From the NCBI RefSeq assembly GCF_026262505.1, contig NC_067203.1, positions 15,202,392-15,266,391 on the forward strand: a stretch of DNA of 64,000 bases, read 5' to 3'. This document shows, piece after piece, positions 10,939-22,380 of this stretch; the stretch's first letter is position 1, and each line of letters opens with the position of its first letter. The notes below the pieces were generated by a model. It was given only the letters and a program-made list of their open reading frames with translations. It was not told the DNA's origin and did no database searches. The position numbers were made by a program, and so were the translations under genes. The DNA is from Trichomonas vaginalis G3. Taxonomy: Eukaryota; Parabasalia; Trichomonadida; Trichomonadidae.

Positions 10939-11899
10939 CGTAGTAAAACTAAGATTCCCAATTCCGATTTGCTTCTAATTTTGGGGATATGGTCATTAGA
11001 TACTTATGCTAGCATTAAAAAATATAGCTCATTAACCACTCAAATCTAAAAATAAAAATACATATGACATTAAACTGTTTGACTTAATCTTATAAATGAG
11101 CCAATTACTTATTATCTTGTATTAATTGTGTAATATATACAAAATTTCAGACTAAATTTAACTTTTAATTTCTTAGTCACGCTCATATTTATGAGTGCTC
11201 CTGTAAATCGACTCGAAATTATTCGATTTTAATAGGAATTATATAATTTTGAAATTCTCTTACTTTAATATTCTTTATTTATATATTAGATATTAATTTA
11301 CTCAATATTGGCTATTTTTATTTCCCAAGTTTTTCAAAATTTGCCATGTAAAGTTTAACGTACTTTTTCCTCATTTTACGAATTGCTATCAACAAAGCTT
11401 TCCTCTTTAGAAAAACATAGTATAATGTTTTTAAAAACCATAATTTAGTGCGCCTATCTTCCAAAATTCAAAACAATTACTGAATCTGTTAATTCCTGAT
11501 TCAATTAACACCGAAATCAAGATTAATCAACTTGAATCAACTTTATTTTCATTTACTAAGGCAAACTGACTTTACTGACATTACAAGCTATACTAGTTAT
11601 CTATTCAAACGGAAATTACAAATCGTTTTGAAAAATTGTACAGACAGATTTGCAAACCCATCAAACCACTTTACCAGCTTCAGGATACGCATATACCCTC
11701 CAAAATAAAAGCGAATCGGAATTGCCAATTTTTAATTAAAATCTAACTAAGCTTAATTTGAATAAAAACATTTACTATATATTATAATGAAGCATCTTAT
11801 ATCGAAATGAGTTCATAACTCCATTTTTTACTTTAACGCAATTTAATTCTTTCCATTAAGTAGAACTATATATCTAACCATATCCACAAGATACTTTAT

Positions 11900-11998
11900 G
11901 AAGTGTTAAACACTTCTCTCGTTTGCATGTTCCTCACCTGGAGGGAGACTCCAAACTTGCTCGATCAGGATTCCTCCAGGGGGTCCAAAAATTTTTAA
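11900..11998. other. GC-rich foldable block, possible structured RNA
   Basis: It stands out from AT-rich surroundings. It contains a 7-bp inverted repeat (AAGTGTT/AACACTT, 11900-11914), a small GGAG/CTCC hairpin, and CCTGGAGG paired with CCTCCAGG about 35 bases later, followed by A5T5. No open frame. No snRNA, RNase P or SRP signature could be confirmed by eye. Confidence 0.2.
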
Positions 11999-12023
11999 GG
12001 TTAATAGTTTTACAACATTTCCT

Positions 12024-12090
12024 CAAAATTGATTGTTTAAAATGATATTTGCATTTTTATTTACATCAAAAATTATTGTGTTTAGTTATT
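12024..12090 (+). pseudogene. Copy of the coiled-coil gene stop and 3' UTR
   Basis: It resembles 10396-10470, from the CTCAAAAC...TTGT codons before the stop through the AT-rich 3' UTR. It lies about 660 bp before the first full BspA-like gene. Confidence 0.6.
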
Positions 12091-12263
12091 TAGGCTATTT
12101 GAGCCGCATTCAATTAATTGAAGTGAATTGAATTTGATTGTTATTTGGTTTTTGGATATTTCAATTCCATATTATGAAAAATAATGATTTTTGTGAGTTC
12201 TTGTGTTGAAAATGATCATTGGTTACTTCATTTAAAATATTGGTTTTTCTGATATCTGAGCCA

Positions 12264-12318
12264 AAAACAAGAACCTTTCTCATTGTGTAAGAAAACAAGA
12301 ACCTTTCTCATTGTGTAA
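12264..12318. repeat. 27-bp tandem duplication
   Basis: Copies at 12264-12290 and 12292-12318 contain the word CCTTTCTCATTGTGTAA. A similar word occurs once before the BspA-like genes at 17.0 and 20.6 kb, so this is a local duplication inside a conserved 5' flank. Confidence 0.8.
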
Positions 12319-12685
12319 CATTCAAGAAATGATTATATGTACACTACAAACGATTAAATGATGATATAAAGCATTTATGTCTAATAATTTTCAAGTTTTG
12401 CTAACAAAAATACAAAATACTCTCTTAGCTTAATCACAAAAGAGTATACCATCCATTTTAGTTTCAATAAATTATATAAATATTCTATAATTCTCAATTT
12501 CTTGAATATTCATCAACAATCCGAAAATTTACTCATTAAATCATTCTCAAAGAAGTTTGCATCTGATAACATTTTCATACATTTCCAATATTTTGATAAA
12601 AAAATAGAAATGAAGAAAGATTTCAAAAATACTTTTCCAAATTTTACGATTTTTAGCAATTATCATATAATATTTTTATCAGAAT

Positions 12686-14380
12686 TTGCTTTATTTTCTA
12701 CTTTATCAAAGTTCTAGTATTGTTACTCTAGAATATCAAGAAAATAGTAATTATCAAATTGTTGTTAATTGTACAACAGATTCAATCGGTGAAGTTTTTA
12801 TTCCTAAAGACGTTACTGTAATATATAGTATAGATCGCTTAAATTATGCATTTAAGAAATGTAAAGATTCAATCACATCACTTAAATTCGAAGAAGATAG
12901 CAAAATTGTCAGTATTGGCAGTAATAGTTTTTATGAAACTAATCTTGAATCAGCAGATTTCAGTGAGTGCAAAAGACTTACATTTCTTAATTATTCACTC
13001 TTTGCTTTCTGTAAATACTTGAAATCAGTTATACTTCCTCCAAATATTTCAAGTATAGAAATTATTTGCTTTCAATACAATGAAAATCTGACATCAATAG
13101 ATTTGCCAGATTCTGTAGTTACTCTTAGTCATAGTGCATTTGAACATAGTGGTTTAACAACCATAAAAATTTCACCTAATTCTAAATTAGAAAAAATTCA
13201 AGATTTTTGTTTTAGATTTTCAAAACTTTCGTCGATTTTTATTCCAAAATCAACAAAAACAATTCCTATGGATGCTTTTATTGATTGTCCATTAGAAAAT
13301 ATCACAGTTGATCCAGAAAATACAAATTATAAAAGTGATTCTAAATCATTTTATACAGGAACAGATAATTCAACATTACTTAGAGTTTGTGTTTCATATT
13401 CAGGTGAATATATTATTGCTAGTTATGTAACAACGATTAATAGTTATTGCTTTTCATATTGTATAAACATTTCATCTATTCAAACCAATAATAGTATAAC
13501 ATCTATTGGGATCTTTGCCTTCTATAATTGTTCATCATTAACAAACATTAATATTAAAGGAAATCTTGAAGGTATTGCACAAAGTCAATTCTATAATTGT
13601 GAATCATTAGCAAACATTATTTTTAATGGAAATTTAAATAAAATTTATGTTAATTCATTATCTTACCACAACTCATTAATAAATATAACAATCACTGGAA
13701 ATGTTTCCGAAATTGAAGATTATGCATTTTCAAACTGTCCATCATTAACATCTTTTACAATACTTGGAAATGCCAAAAGTATTAATTCAAATGTATTTTC
13801 AAGATGTTCAAAAATAACTGATATTATAATCAATGGAAATATATCAGAAATTGGAAGTTCCGCTTTTTCCAGTTGCAAATCTTTGAAAGGTATTAAAATT
13901 AAAGGAGATATAACTAAAATAGATGAATTTACATTTGGTGGATGTACATCATTAACGAATTTTACAATTCCTGAAACCGTGACAAAAATTATGGATTATG
14001 CATTTTCAGATTGCATTTCATTAACAAAAATCATATTTCCAGGAAGTATTTCAACTATTAAACGATCTGTATTCGAATCATGTAAAAATCTAAAAAACGT
14101 CACATTCCTGAATAACTCCAATTCAATGGAAATTTCTTATGATGCATTTTCTACTATTCCAAATCCAATAAATATTTACATTCCAGGGAATTTTAATATT
14201 GAGCAATCTAGTGCAACCGAAGCGTTTCCAGAAAGAAGTAATTTATATATTACAAGCGAAACAATTTTATCAGATGATTGTGACAGATTTTTTGGTTCAA
14301 AATCAGTCTATGTTTATATCGAAACATCAACTAAAATTAGTGATAAAACAACAAATGATGTCATAAAATATATAGCTATA
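12686..14380 (+). CDS. BspA-like TpLRR protein 1, tail interrupted by a mariner
   Basis: A hydrophobic start (LLYFLLYQSSSIVTLEY) is followed by Treponema pallidum-type LRRs of about 23 residues with the core (I)xxIGxxAFxxCxSLxxIxIP, a PLENITVDPENTNYKSD insert, then further repeats. This family supplies surface and secreted proteins of T. vaginalis and bacterial BspA. No ATG occurs in frame between the TAA at 12668 and the conserved hydrophobic segment; the first codon is TTG. A mariner inserted at a TA target after the IAI of the conserved C-terminal tail, so the open frame now ends on mariner sequence (…GCPKVCLAQT, stop at 14411-14413). The original tail resumes at 15680. Probably no longer normal at its C-terminus. 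Confidence 0.8.
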
Positions 14381-15679
14381 GGGTGTCCAAAGGTGTGTTT
14401 AGCACAAACCTGAATACTGCGAATAGAAATAAACAAGTTACATATATATAAAGTTTATTTAAATATAATCACCATTGGATTCAATCACGCGTTCACAGCG
14501 ATCGATCCAGGCTTGAAAGACACGCTTTAAATCATCATGAGAAAATTGCTCAAATTGCTCTCTTACAAAATTTTCAAGATCATCTGGACTCGCGAATTCG
14601 CGTCCTTCAGCTCTCTTTTTTAGCGTGCCGAATAAATAAAAGTCAGAGGGTGCAATATCAGGTGAATAAATTGGGTTTGGAACAACTTTGACATTGTTTT
14701 CCACCAAGTAATTCATTACCTTATGACTTTTGTGAACTCTTGAATTATCAAAATGAATTGCAAACTTTTGTTTTTGTTGTTTGGATTTCTCAAACTCATC
14801 AGAATTGATAATTTGAGTAAGAACATTGTCAATTAGATACTGAGCATTCATCGTATTAGGTTTTTGAAGAATATCAATTGCGATGATGCCATTCACGCCC
14901 CAAAAAACCGACAACATCATCATTGGTGTGTCAATTTTTTTCTTCGGGAATGTTTGCGGATTTTCATCCTTCGGGATCCACATGATTTTGGCTTCTGTTA
15001 CATATTGAAACCAAGACTCGTCCCCTGTTACTAAAAAGCGAAACTTCTTGGATTGATATGCACGCAATATAGAGAGGAGCTCTTTCGAAGATTGGACTCT
15101 AGATTTTTTTGAACTGAATTAAGGTTGTGCGGAACCCAACGTGTATACGCTAGTTTGTAGTTCAAATAATTGTGCAGATAATAACTGACTGTTGTACGTG
15201 GTATCTTTGTCATCTCCTCTATCCTTCTGAGTGATGCTCTTGGGTCTTCATCTAGCGCTTGAAGAATTGCTTTGATTTTTCTTTGATCCGGCGATTTTTT
15301 GTCAATTTTTATGATGGGCGCCTTTTTGTTCATGAAGTGATACATCCTAACATGATACGTTACAGTGGAATAGCTAGGAGCATCCATACCGAAGCATTTT
15401 ACCAATGTCTCGTAGATTTTTTTACAGTCTTTGCATTTTTTTGCAAGAGCGAGGATGTTTTCTTTATGATTCATTAAAAAAATGAAAAAAATCCCGCCAA
15501 AATTTCCCGCGAAACCGCCTCTTGTCTCAAAATTCATTTTATATCCCGGCATGGCGCCAAAATACAACATACTCATCATATACATATATTCATATTTTTT
15601 ATTATATATTTATAATCAGCATATATCTCCTTTAATAGTCTCATATAGAGCGCTGTGCTAAACGCACCTTTGGACACCC
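14381..15679 (-). mobile_element. mariner element copy 1 (Tvmar-like, 1299 bp)
   Basis: It is bounded by inverted repeats beginning GGGTGTCCAAAGGT and flanked by a TA duplication (14379-14380 and 15680-15681). It carries a mariner transposase on the minus strand. It sits in the tail of BspA-like gene 1. The second copy (23681) is very similar apart from small indels and lacks the outer 14 bases of this element's transposase-start end. Confidence 0.95.
14459..15537 (-). pseudogene. mariner transposase, copy 1 (one frameshift)
   Basis: N-terminal helix-turn-helix (NHKENILALAKKC onward, then the RRIEEMTKIPRTTVSYYL segment) followed by the catalytic core with TGDESW, HFDNSRVH and YSPDIAPSDFYLF. 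The spacing of the last two aspartates is 34, the DD34D signature of mariner. Reading runs from ATG at 15537 to the stop at 14459, but the frame shifts in an A-run around 15103-15110: seven A here against eight in copy 2. Copy 2 is broken at a different place, so the two copies were inactivated independently. Confidence 0.9.
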
Positions 15680-15775
15680 TATATTTCGATAAAATATCCT
15701 AAGGCAAAACAAACATTCATTTACCATCAAATTAAATGCTTGCATATATTGAGTCTTATTCCGAAAGTTAAATAA
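15680..15775 (+). pseudogene. Stranded tail of BspA-like gene 1
   Basis: After the mariner, sequence similar to the conserved BspA C-terminal tail resumes (compare KTKQNFIYHQIKC at the end of genes 2 and 3) and ends in AAATAA at 15770-15775. It is already drifted and out of frame relative to the upstream part. Confidence 0.65.
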
Positions 15776-15811
15776 TTTTAAATAAAAAGTCTATGGAAAA
15801 CAACTACTTTT

Positions 15812-16006
15812 ATGACACATTTTATCCTTTTCTTTTGTAATAAAAATAAAGACGAAACTAATATCATCTGTGAAAGAACGAATGAGGTCATTGATTTCAT
15901 AGCCATTGCAAAAATAAGCCTCAAAACAAAACGAAACTTCATTTATCATCAAATTAATGGATTATTTTCGGGTGGAAAAAAAGTCCAAAATGACGATTAT
16001 TTTTAA
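15812..16006 (+). pseudogene. Second BspA-like C-terminal tail fragment
   Basis: The frame includes RTNEVIDFIAIAKISLKTKRNFIYHQIN, which matches the C-terminal tail of BspA-like genes 2 and 3 but has no LRR part in front. It is a detached tail copy, 40 bp after the tail of gene 1. It ends in the inverted repeat at 15974. Confidence 0.65.
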
Positions 16007-16028
16007 TTGAATTTTGGACTTTTTTTCC
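15974..16028. repeat. 18-bp perfect inverted repeat
   Basis: Arms GGAAAAAAAGTCCAAAAT (15974-15991) and its exact complement (16011-16028) with a 19-base loop. The word TGACGATTATTTTT occurs in the loop and again just outside the right arm. It may be a small fold-back or a transcription-end hairpin. Confidence 0.8.
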
Positions 16029-16996
16029 AAAAAAATAAATTCCGAGCATGACGATTATTTTTTTATTGTTTATTTCTTATATCTCATTATGCGCTGATTG
16101 TTTAATAAAATTAATATTATATATGTTTTATATAGGATATCAAATAATTGTCTTTTTAAAATCAAGTGAATTCGTTGTTGTTTTTATCTAATTTTAATTA
16201 AATTATCGAATAGATTGAATATTTAGATGCTGAAAGTTTTAGTTCTACCTTCATTATGTACCTGGAGTGTAATCATGGTATGGAAACTAAGAAATACTGA
16301 TATGTCCAAAATGTGATTATTCAAATTTGAATAAATGTAAAAAATTTAACATCATTCTTCCAAAAATTGAGTGATGTTAATTCTAATTACAGAATCCAAG
16401 GCCTTTTGGGAACAAGGAAAAAGTAGTAAGAATGCTTCTGGCAATGCTCATTATGAAGTCTCTCATCGAATTATTTATTTCAAATATTTGATTTAAAATG
16501 CAAATATAGTGTATGTCTTGACATTCAGGTGTTTTGTACTGAAAATTGTAGACATTTTTTATTTTGCATTTATAATTTCGAACTCAAAAATACAATACTC
16601 TTTCTCATTGGGTAAGAAATATCATTCAAAAATTGATTATACATACATTAATCACAATTAATTGATGATATCAAACAGATATGTCCTATAAATTTCAAGT
16701 TTTAAATTTTTGTCAATCAAAATAACGAAAATCTCCCTTTGTGAAATCAATAACGAGTAGGCTATCCATTTTAATTACAGTAAATTCTATAATTGATCTT
16801 TAAGTCTAAAATTCGCAAATTATCATCAACAAAATTAAAATTTGCTCTATAAATCATTCTCATAGAAGCGTGGATTTGATACTGTTTCCTGGATATACAA
16901 ATAATTTGATAAAAATGCAGAATTAAAAAAAAATGTAGAATTACCTATATAAATTTGCTATTTTTAAAATAAATCATATAAAATTGTTATCCAAAT
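16029..16996. other. Spacer with conserved 5' flank of BspA-like gene 2
   Basis: About 16250-16370 holds words such as YLECNHGME and, in another frame, ICPKCDYSNLNKCK, suggesting a relic of a zinc-ribbon gene (weak). From about 16590 the sequence parallels the region before BspA-like gene 1 (TCTTTCTCATTG word, CATCCATTTTA-like word, TCAACA, TTTGATAAAAA), so the duplicated unit includes several hundred bases of 5' flank. Confidence 0.5.
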
Positions 16997-18432
16997 TTGC
17001 TTCATTTTCTAGTTTATCAAAGTTCTAGTAGTGTTACTCTAAAATACTATGAAGATGGTAATCAAATTGTGATTGGCTGCACAACAGATTCGACCGGTGA
17101 AGTTTTTATTCCTAAAGATGTTACTGAAATATATAGCAACCATCCATATAGTTATGCATTTCAGAATTGTAAAGATTCAATTACTTCACTTAAATTCGAA
17201 GAAGATAGTAAAATTACCAGTATTATCAGTAGTAGTTTTTATCAAACAAGTCTTGAATCAGCAGATCTCAGTGAATGCAAACAACTTACATTTCTTGATC
17301 GATATGTATTTTATGAATGTAAATACTTGAAATCAGTTATACTTCCTCCAAATGTTACTTATATAGACAGATATTGCTTTCAATTCAATGAAAATCTAAC
17401 ATCAATAGATTTACCAGATTCTGTAGTTTCTCTTAGTTATCGTGCATTTCAATACAGTGGTTTAACAACCATAAATATTTCAACTAATTCTAAACTAGAA
17501 GCAATACGAGAATATTGTTTTAGTGATACAAAACTTTCTTCAATTTTTATTCCAAAATCAGTAAACAAAATCGAATCATATGCTTTTTATAATTGTCCAT
17601 TAGAAAATATAACAGTTGATCCAGAAAATACAAATTATAAAAGTGACTCTAAATCAGTTTATACAGGAATATATAATTCAACATTATTTAAAGTTGTTGT
17701 TAATTATTCAGGTGAATATATTGTTGGTAGTTATGTTTCAATAATTAATAGTTATTGTTTTTATAATTGTGTAAATATTTCATCGATTGAACTTCGTGAT
17801 GATATAATATCCATTGGATACTCTGCATTTAATAATTGTGCATCATTGAAAAGTATTTCAATTAAAGAGAATATTCCGAATTTAAATCACAGTATATTTG
17901 CATATTGTACATCGTTAACAAATTTTATAATACCTGAAATAGTAACAAGAATTTCAACATTTGCTTTTAGATATTGTACATCATTAGCAAGCATTACAAT
18001 TCCAGGAAATGTTTCGTCTATTAATGATTGGGTATTTCAGGGTTGTTCAAATTTGACAAGTATTACATTCCTAAACAACTCTAATTCCATTTCATTTTCT
18101 TCAGAAATATTTTCTGATATTCCAAATCCAATGAATATTCACATTCCAGGAAATTTTGATATTAGATTTTCTTTATCAAACAATGTATTTCCAGAAGGAA
18201 GTAAATTATATGTTACAAGTAAAACAATTTTATCTGAAAAATGTAAAAATTTTTTGGAGAAAAGAGGACTATAGTTTACTTTAGAGATACAACTAAAATA
18301 TGGAATGATAGAACAAATGAAGTCATTGATTTTATTGCCATTTCAAAAATATATATCAAAACAAAACAAAAATTCATTTATCATCAAATTAAATGCTCAC
18401 AGCTATTAAGTCTTCTTCCACGTGTTAAATAA
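16997..18432 (+). CDS. BspA-like TpLRR protein 2 (frameshift near the end)
   Basis: Same architecture as protein 1: hydrophobic start LLHFLVYQSSSSVTLKY, TpLRR units, the ENITVDPENTNYKSD insert, more TpLRRs, then an IHIPGNF segment. The long frame runs to a stop at 18272-18274. The conserved tail (VYFRDTTKI…TNEVIDFIAI…FIYHQIK) continues in another frame to TAA at 18430-18432. The shift lies in an A5T6 run near 18243-18253 that is 11 bases where genes 1 and 4 have 12. Gene 3 has the same net shift. There is no in-frame ATG after the TAA at 16979, and the first conserved codon is TTG. A copy of the coiled-coil gene tail begins 96 bp downstream. Confidence 0.75.
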
Positions 18433-18527
18433 CTATATTATAAACATATTTAATATTTATTATTATATTAATGAATCCAAAATATCAATTTTTCTTTAAA
18501 CAAATGTGAGGAGCTTTTCATATGTAT

Positions 18528-18955
18528 AATCAATTTCCCATTATTCGAAAAAACAACTAAAATTTTGAAGATTGCATCACCTTCATTAGTTGCAAGTATT
18601 GATGGTAACAAAAGCATCTTAGGTTCACAAGAGACCCAACTTTTGTCCACAGTTCGTGATGAACTATTTTCCATCACACATGGTGGTGGCATCGATTTTC
18701 CACCTACATCTGTTGAATCGCAAGGTATTTCACTTGATAAACTTCGTCAACAACTTGAACAACTCCGATTATTAGTTCATCAAACCAAAGAGATCTTCTC
18801 CATCTGCGAAACACACATTCTTAATCTTGAAGACTTAGTTCTTAAATCACACAACATTGTTATGGAAATCACCAAAGGCTGTGATTTTAAATCTGCAGTC
18901 CATCAATCTATTCGTATATACATGCTATCTACTCAAAACTAATTGTTTAAAATCA
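18528..18955 (+). pseudogene. Recent truncated copy of the coiled-coil gene 3' end
   Basis: This 428-bp stretch is nearly identical to 9971-10420 of the giant gene, from the codons for INFPLFEKT through the stop and into the 3' UTR. It differs at a few substitutions and a more diverged last 60 bp. It lacks the whole LRR and rod region, so it cannot encode the parent protein. A 125-residue frame from ATG at 18565 remains open, which reflects recent origin. Confidence 0.9.
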
Positions 18956-20623
18956 AAATTCACTAGCATACGATTATTTTTGATTCAAATGCTGTTCTAC
19001 ATTAAAAGCAAAAATAATAACATTCAATAGAATTACACTTTTCCGCTTCACGTCCCTGACAAAAAGTCGGGAAAATATTAATTTTATTTATATAAATAAA
19101 TAGTATTTTTCATTATTCTAGAAGTGCCTCCACTCTGTTTTTGAGGTACGAACAGATAACATTCAGGAGTTAGAGTAAGTACCAGACCAAGAAGTAATAT
19201 CTGTCACTAATACAGAATTATATTTGGTGAAGCAAAATTTAATAATTGAATTCTCATAAATTTAGTTAATTCTCAATAATAATCATCAATGCTAAAATTA
19301 TCATTGTCATATATTACCATATTATGATGTTAGATTGGCAAAGTAACTATATTCATGAACATCCAAATGTGATTTTGCCTCTTATAACCTATCTGTGATT
19401 TTTGCAGATGAAATATGTAATAAAATACGTCATATATGCTGAATATCTAAAAGTAACTCTAATTTAATCAAAAAATAAGAATAATGAGATTATATTCTGT
19501 CTTGAATATAAATCTATCTTTAAAAGAAGTAGAAATGTATCTACATTCTACTATAGGTTCGTTTTACAACTTAAATATAATGCAATTTGTAAAATGCAAA
19601 TATCATCTTTTGTTTGTTTTAATAAATCAGGACCATACACCTCACATATAATTCTCATTGCAATATATATACATTGGTGCAAGATTAACTATATATTATG
19701 ATTACAAATATAAAAATGAATCTCGAAAACCAAAAAATAATTCTTACTTTAGAAATGCCATTATTTATTTTTTAAAATATCATAAACCATAGAAAACTCG
19801 TATCAGTAAAGTATAATATTTTTTGATTATATTATTCTATGATGTCATACAATACCACTATGAGAAATAAGTAAAGCCACAATTTAAAAGTAAAACTATC
19901 GATTTAAAAATTGTATAAACCATGTATTTAAAGCAGAAAAATGATTATATTGAAATTTTCGGATTTTTTTAAATATTAAAATTGAATACTTTTTGAATAA
20001 TTTCTATACTTTTCACCATGCAGGTACACAATTATTTTTCGATTTTTTTGGGAAAATATTAATGTTGATATATATACGAACTTGAAAAAGTTCGAATGTC
20101 AAAAATTTTTTGACACTTTACAAAAAAATTATCGCCAAATAAACGATGGATATAGGGTTTTCAATATATTGCAATATTATTTTTCTACTTATTTTTTTGA
20201 AAAAGTTCAAAATTGAGAGTGGAATCACTTCTATTATTCTGTATTTCTGATTTTGCAAGCGAAAATACATATCCTTTATCATTGAGAAAGAAATATCATT
20301 TAAAAAGTGATATACAAACATTTCAGACAAATAATTGTTAAATTTGGTCATCTATATTGCAAGTTAATTTTATAATCTACCGCAAAAACGAAAATCCGTT
20401 TTCATTAAGTCATAAACGAATATCATATCGGCTGCCATTACAAATGAATTCAGTAATAAGCTCCAATTTCACGATTCTAAATTTCATCATAGGAAAATTC
20501 GCATTTAAACATGCTTACATAAATTTATGTAAGTTTGCAGTTTCTAGACTACACATATTTCAACCAACATTCAAAATTAAAGGAAAATTTCAAATATTTT
20601 TTTTAAAAATCTTGTAACAATAT
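18956..20623. other. AT-rich spacer before BspA-like gene 3
   Basis: No gene could be supported. From about 20250 to 20620 it resembles the 5' flanks of BspA-like genes 1 and 2 (a CTTTATCATTG word, ATATCATTTAAAAA). Short frames here (20118-20351 minus, 20357-20617 plus) show no family content. Confidence 0.5.
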
Positions 20624-22065
20624 TTGAATTTGTTTTATTTTCTATTTTATATTGGTTCCAGTATTGTTACCCTTCAATTCCAGGAAAATAGTAATAATCA
20701 AGTTGTTATTGGTTGTACAACTGATTCAAGTGGCGAAATTTTTATTCCTAAAGATGTTACTGAAATATCTAGCAATAATAATTATCATGCTTTTGAGAAT
20801 TGTAAAAATTCAATTACATCACTTAAATTCGAAGAAAATAGTGAAATTGTCATTATTAGCAGTTATAGTTTTTATCTTACTAGTCTTGAATCAGTAGATT
20901 TTAGTGAATGCAAAAAACTTACATCCCTTAATTCCAGTGTCTTTTTTTACTGTAAATACTTGAAATCAGTTATACTTCCTCCAAATATATCAAGTATAGG
21001 AGATAATTGCTTTCAATACACTGAAAATCTAACATCAATAGATTTACCAGATTCTGTAGTTTATCTTGGCAGTAGTGCATTTTCTAGTAGTGGTTTAACG
21101 ACCATAAATATTTCACCTGATTCTAATTTAGAAAAAATAGATTATGATTGCTTTATTTTATCTAAACTTTCTTCAATTTTTATTCCAAATTCTGTAAAAA
21201 CGATTTCTTCAGATCCTTTCTATGATTGTCCATTTGAATATATAATAGTTGATCCAGAAAATACAAATTATAAAAGTGATTCTAAATCAGTTTATACAGA
21301 TGCAAATAATTCAACTTTATTTAAAGTTGTTCCATCGTATTCAGGTGAATATAATATTGCAAATTATGTTACAAAGATTTATGATTTTTGCTTTTTTAAT
21401 TGTGCAAATATTTCATACATTAAAATTAACAATGGAATAACAGATATCGGGAGTTATACATTTTGTTGTTGTACATCATTGAAAAGTATTTTAATTAAAG
21501 GAAATTTTACAAAGTTATTTTCTTATACATTTGATGAATGCAAATCATTAATACATATAACGATTCCTGATACAGTCACAAAAATTGGAGATTATGCATT
21601 TAGAAATTGTATATCATTGACAAGCATTATAATTCCAGGAAGTGTTACAAACCTTGAATACTATGCATTCCAAGGTTGTAGAAATCTAAAAAGTATTACA
21701 TTCCTAAACAATCCGAATACCATTACAATTACTTCAGATATATTTTTTGAACTTTCAGAGCCCCTGAATATTCATATTCCAGGCAATTTTAAAATTAGTT
21801 ATGATTATATTCATATTGCATTTCCAGAAGGAAGTAAATTATATGTTACAAGGGAAACGGTATTATCAGAAGATTGCAAAAAATTTTTGGAGAAAATTCA
21901 ACAATTGTTTATTTTAGAGATACAACTAAAATCAAAGATGATAAAACGAATGAAGTCGTTGATTTCATTGCAATTTCAAAAATATATATCAAAACAAAAC
22001 AAAACTTCATTTATCATCAAATTAAATGCTCACAATTATTAAGTCTTCTTCCTCGTCTAAAATAA
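20624..22065 (+). CDS. BspA-like TpLRR protein 3 (frameshift near the end)
   Basis: Hydrophobic start (LFYFLFYIGSSIVTLQF), TpLRR repeats, ENTNYKSD insert and IHIPGNF segment as in its neighbours. The long frame continues to 22042, but the family's C-terminal tail (YFRDTTKIKDDKTNEVVDFIAI, then HQIKCSQLLSLLPRLK) is in the alternative frame that ends at 22065. The shift lies in an A6T5 run near 21879-21889, the same place as in gene 2. No ATG is in frame after the TAA at 20615-20617. It is followed by a broken copy of the 3' part of the karyopherin-like gene, which is also the downstream neighbour of BspA-like gene 4. Confidence 0.75.
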
Positions 22066-22176
22066 TTTTTTTACAAACAAATTAAAATATCAATAACTCT
22101 CAGCACTTTTTTATTGCCCATTGAGAATTAAATATCATTGAAAGGTAAATATAATTAATGATATAAACCATCTATT

Positions 22177-22380
22177 TTCAAATCATTCAAAGTAAAATAG
22201 AATCCATAATCGTTTCCAAAGGCAGAAGATGTTTCGTTGACATTTGCATTTGGGCCTTCGTTGTAAATCATTAAACAAATTTGTTAAAGATGTTTGCTGT
22301 ATCCAAATGTGGGATGAGATCATTAAACTTATATAAAAACTCTCGAATTAAACCATTAAAAGTGATATTGTTTCTCATTG
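22177..22380 (-). pseudogene. Deleted copy of the karyopherin-like gene 3' part
   Basis: 22177-22244 matches 50055-50124 and 22245-22380 matches about 50370-50519 of the intact gene, so about 245 bp is deleted between the two pieces near 22244. Orientation relative to the preceding BspA-like gene is the same as at 47.9-52.8 kb (tail to tail). It marks a duplication of a BspA-karyopherin block followed by decay. Confidence 0.85.

Larger units (their letters stand above)
10413..12685. other. Intergenic district with gene fragments
   Basis: About 2.3 kb with no intact gene. It holds the 3' UTR of the coiled-coil gene, a BspA-like fragment (10697-10825), two decayed copies of the coiled-coil 3' end (10842-10938 and 12024-12090), a GC-rich foldable block (11900-11998) and a 27-bp tandem duplication (12264-12318). 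From about 12270 to 12685 the sequence is similar to the regions before the BspA-like genes at 16997 and 20624. Confidence 0.6.

Noticed and set aside
12502-12717. 71-residue frame before BspA-like gene 1
   Set aside because: It overlaps the gene in another frame; its sequence reflects the conserved 5' flank, and the homologous regions of genes 2 and 3 are not open in that frame.
17073-17330. Alternative-frame ORFs inside BspA-like genes (also 20652, 21249 and 63181)
   Set aside because: Shadows of the TpLRR reading frame; Lys/Ile/Val-rich with no independent support.
16997-22065. Programmed -1 frameshifting in BspA-like genes 2 and 3
   Set aside because: Only gene 2 has a proper slippery heptamer, no downstream structure is obvious, and a one-base loss relative to genes 1 and 4 explains both. 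Kept only as a possibility in the findings.
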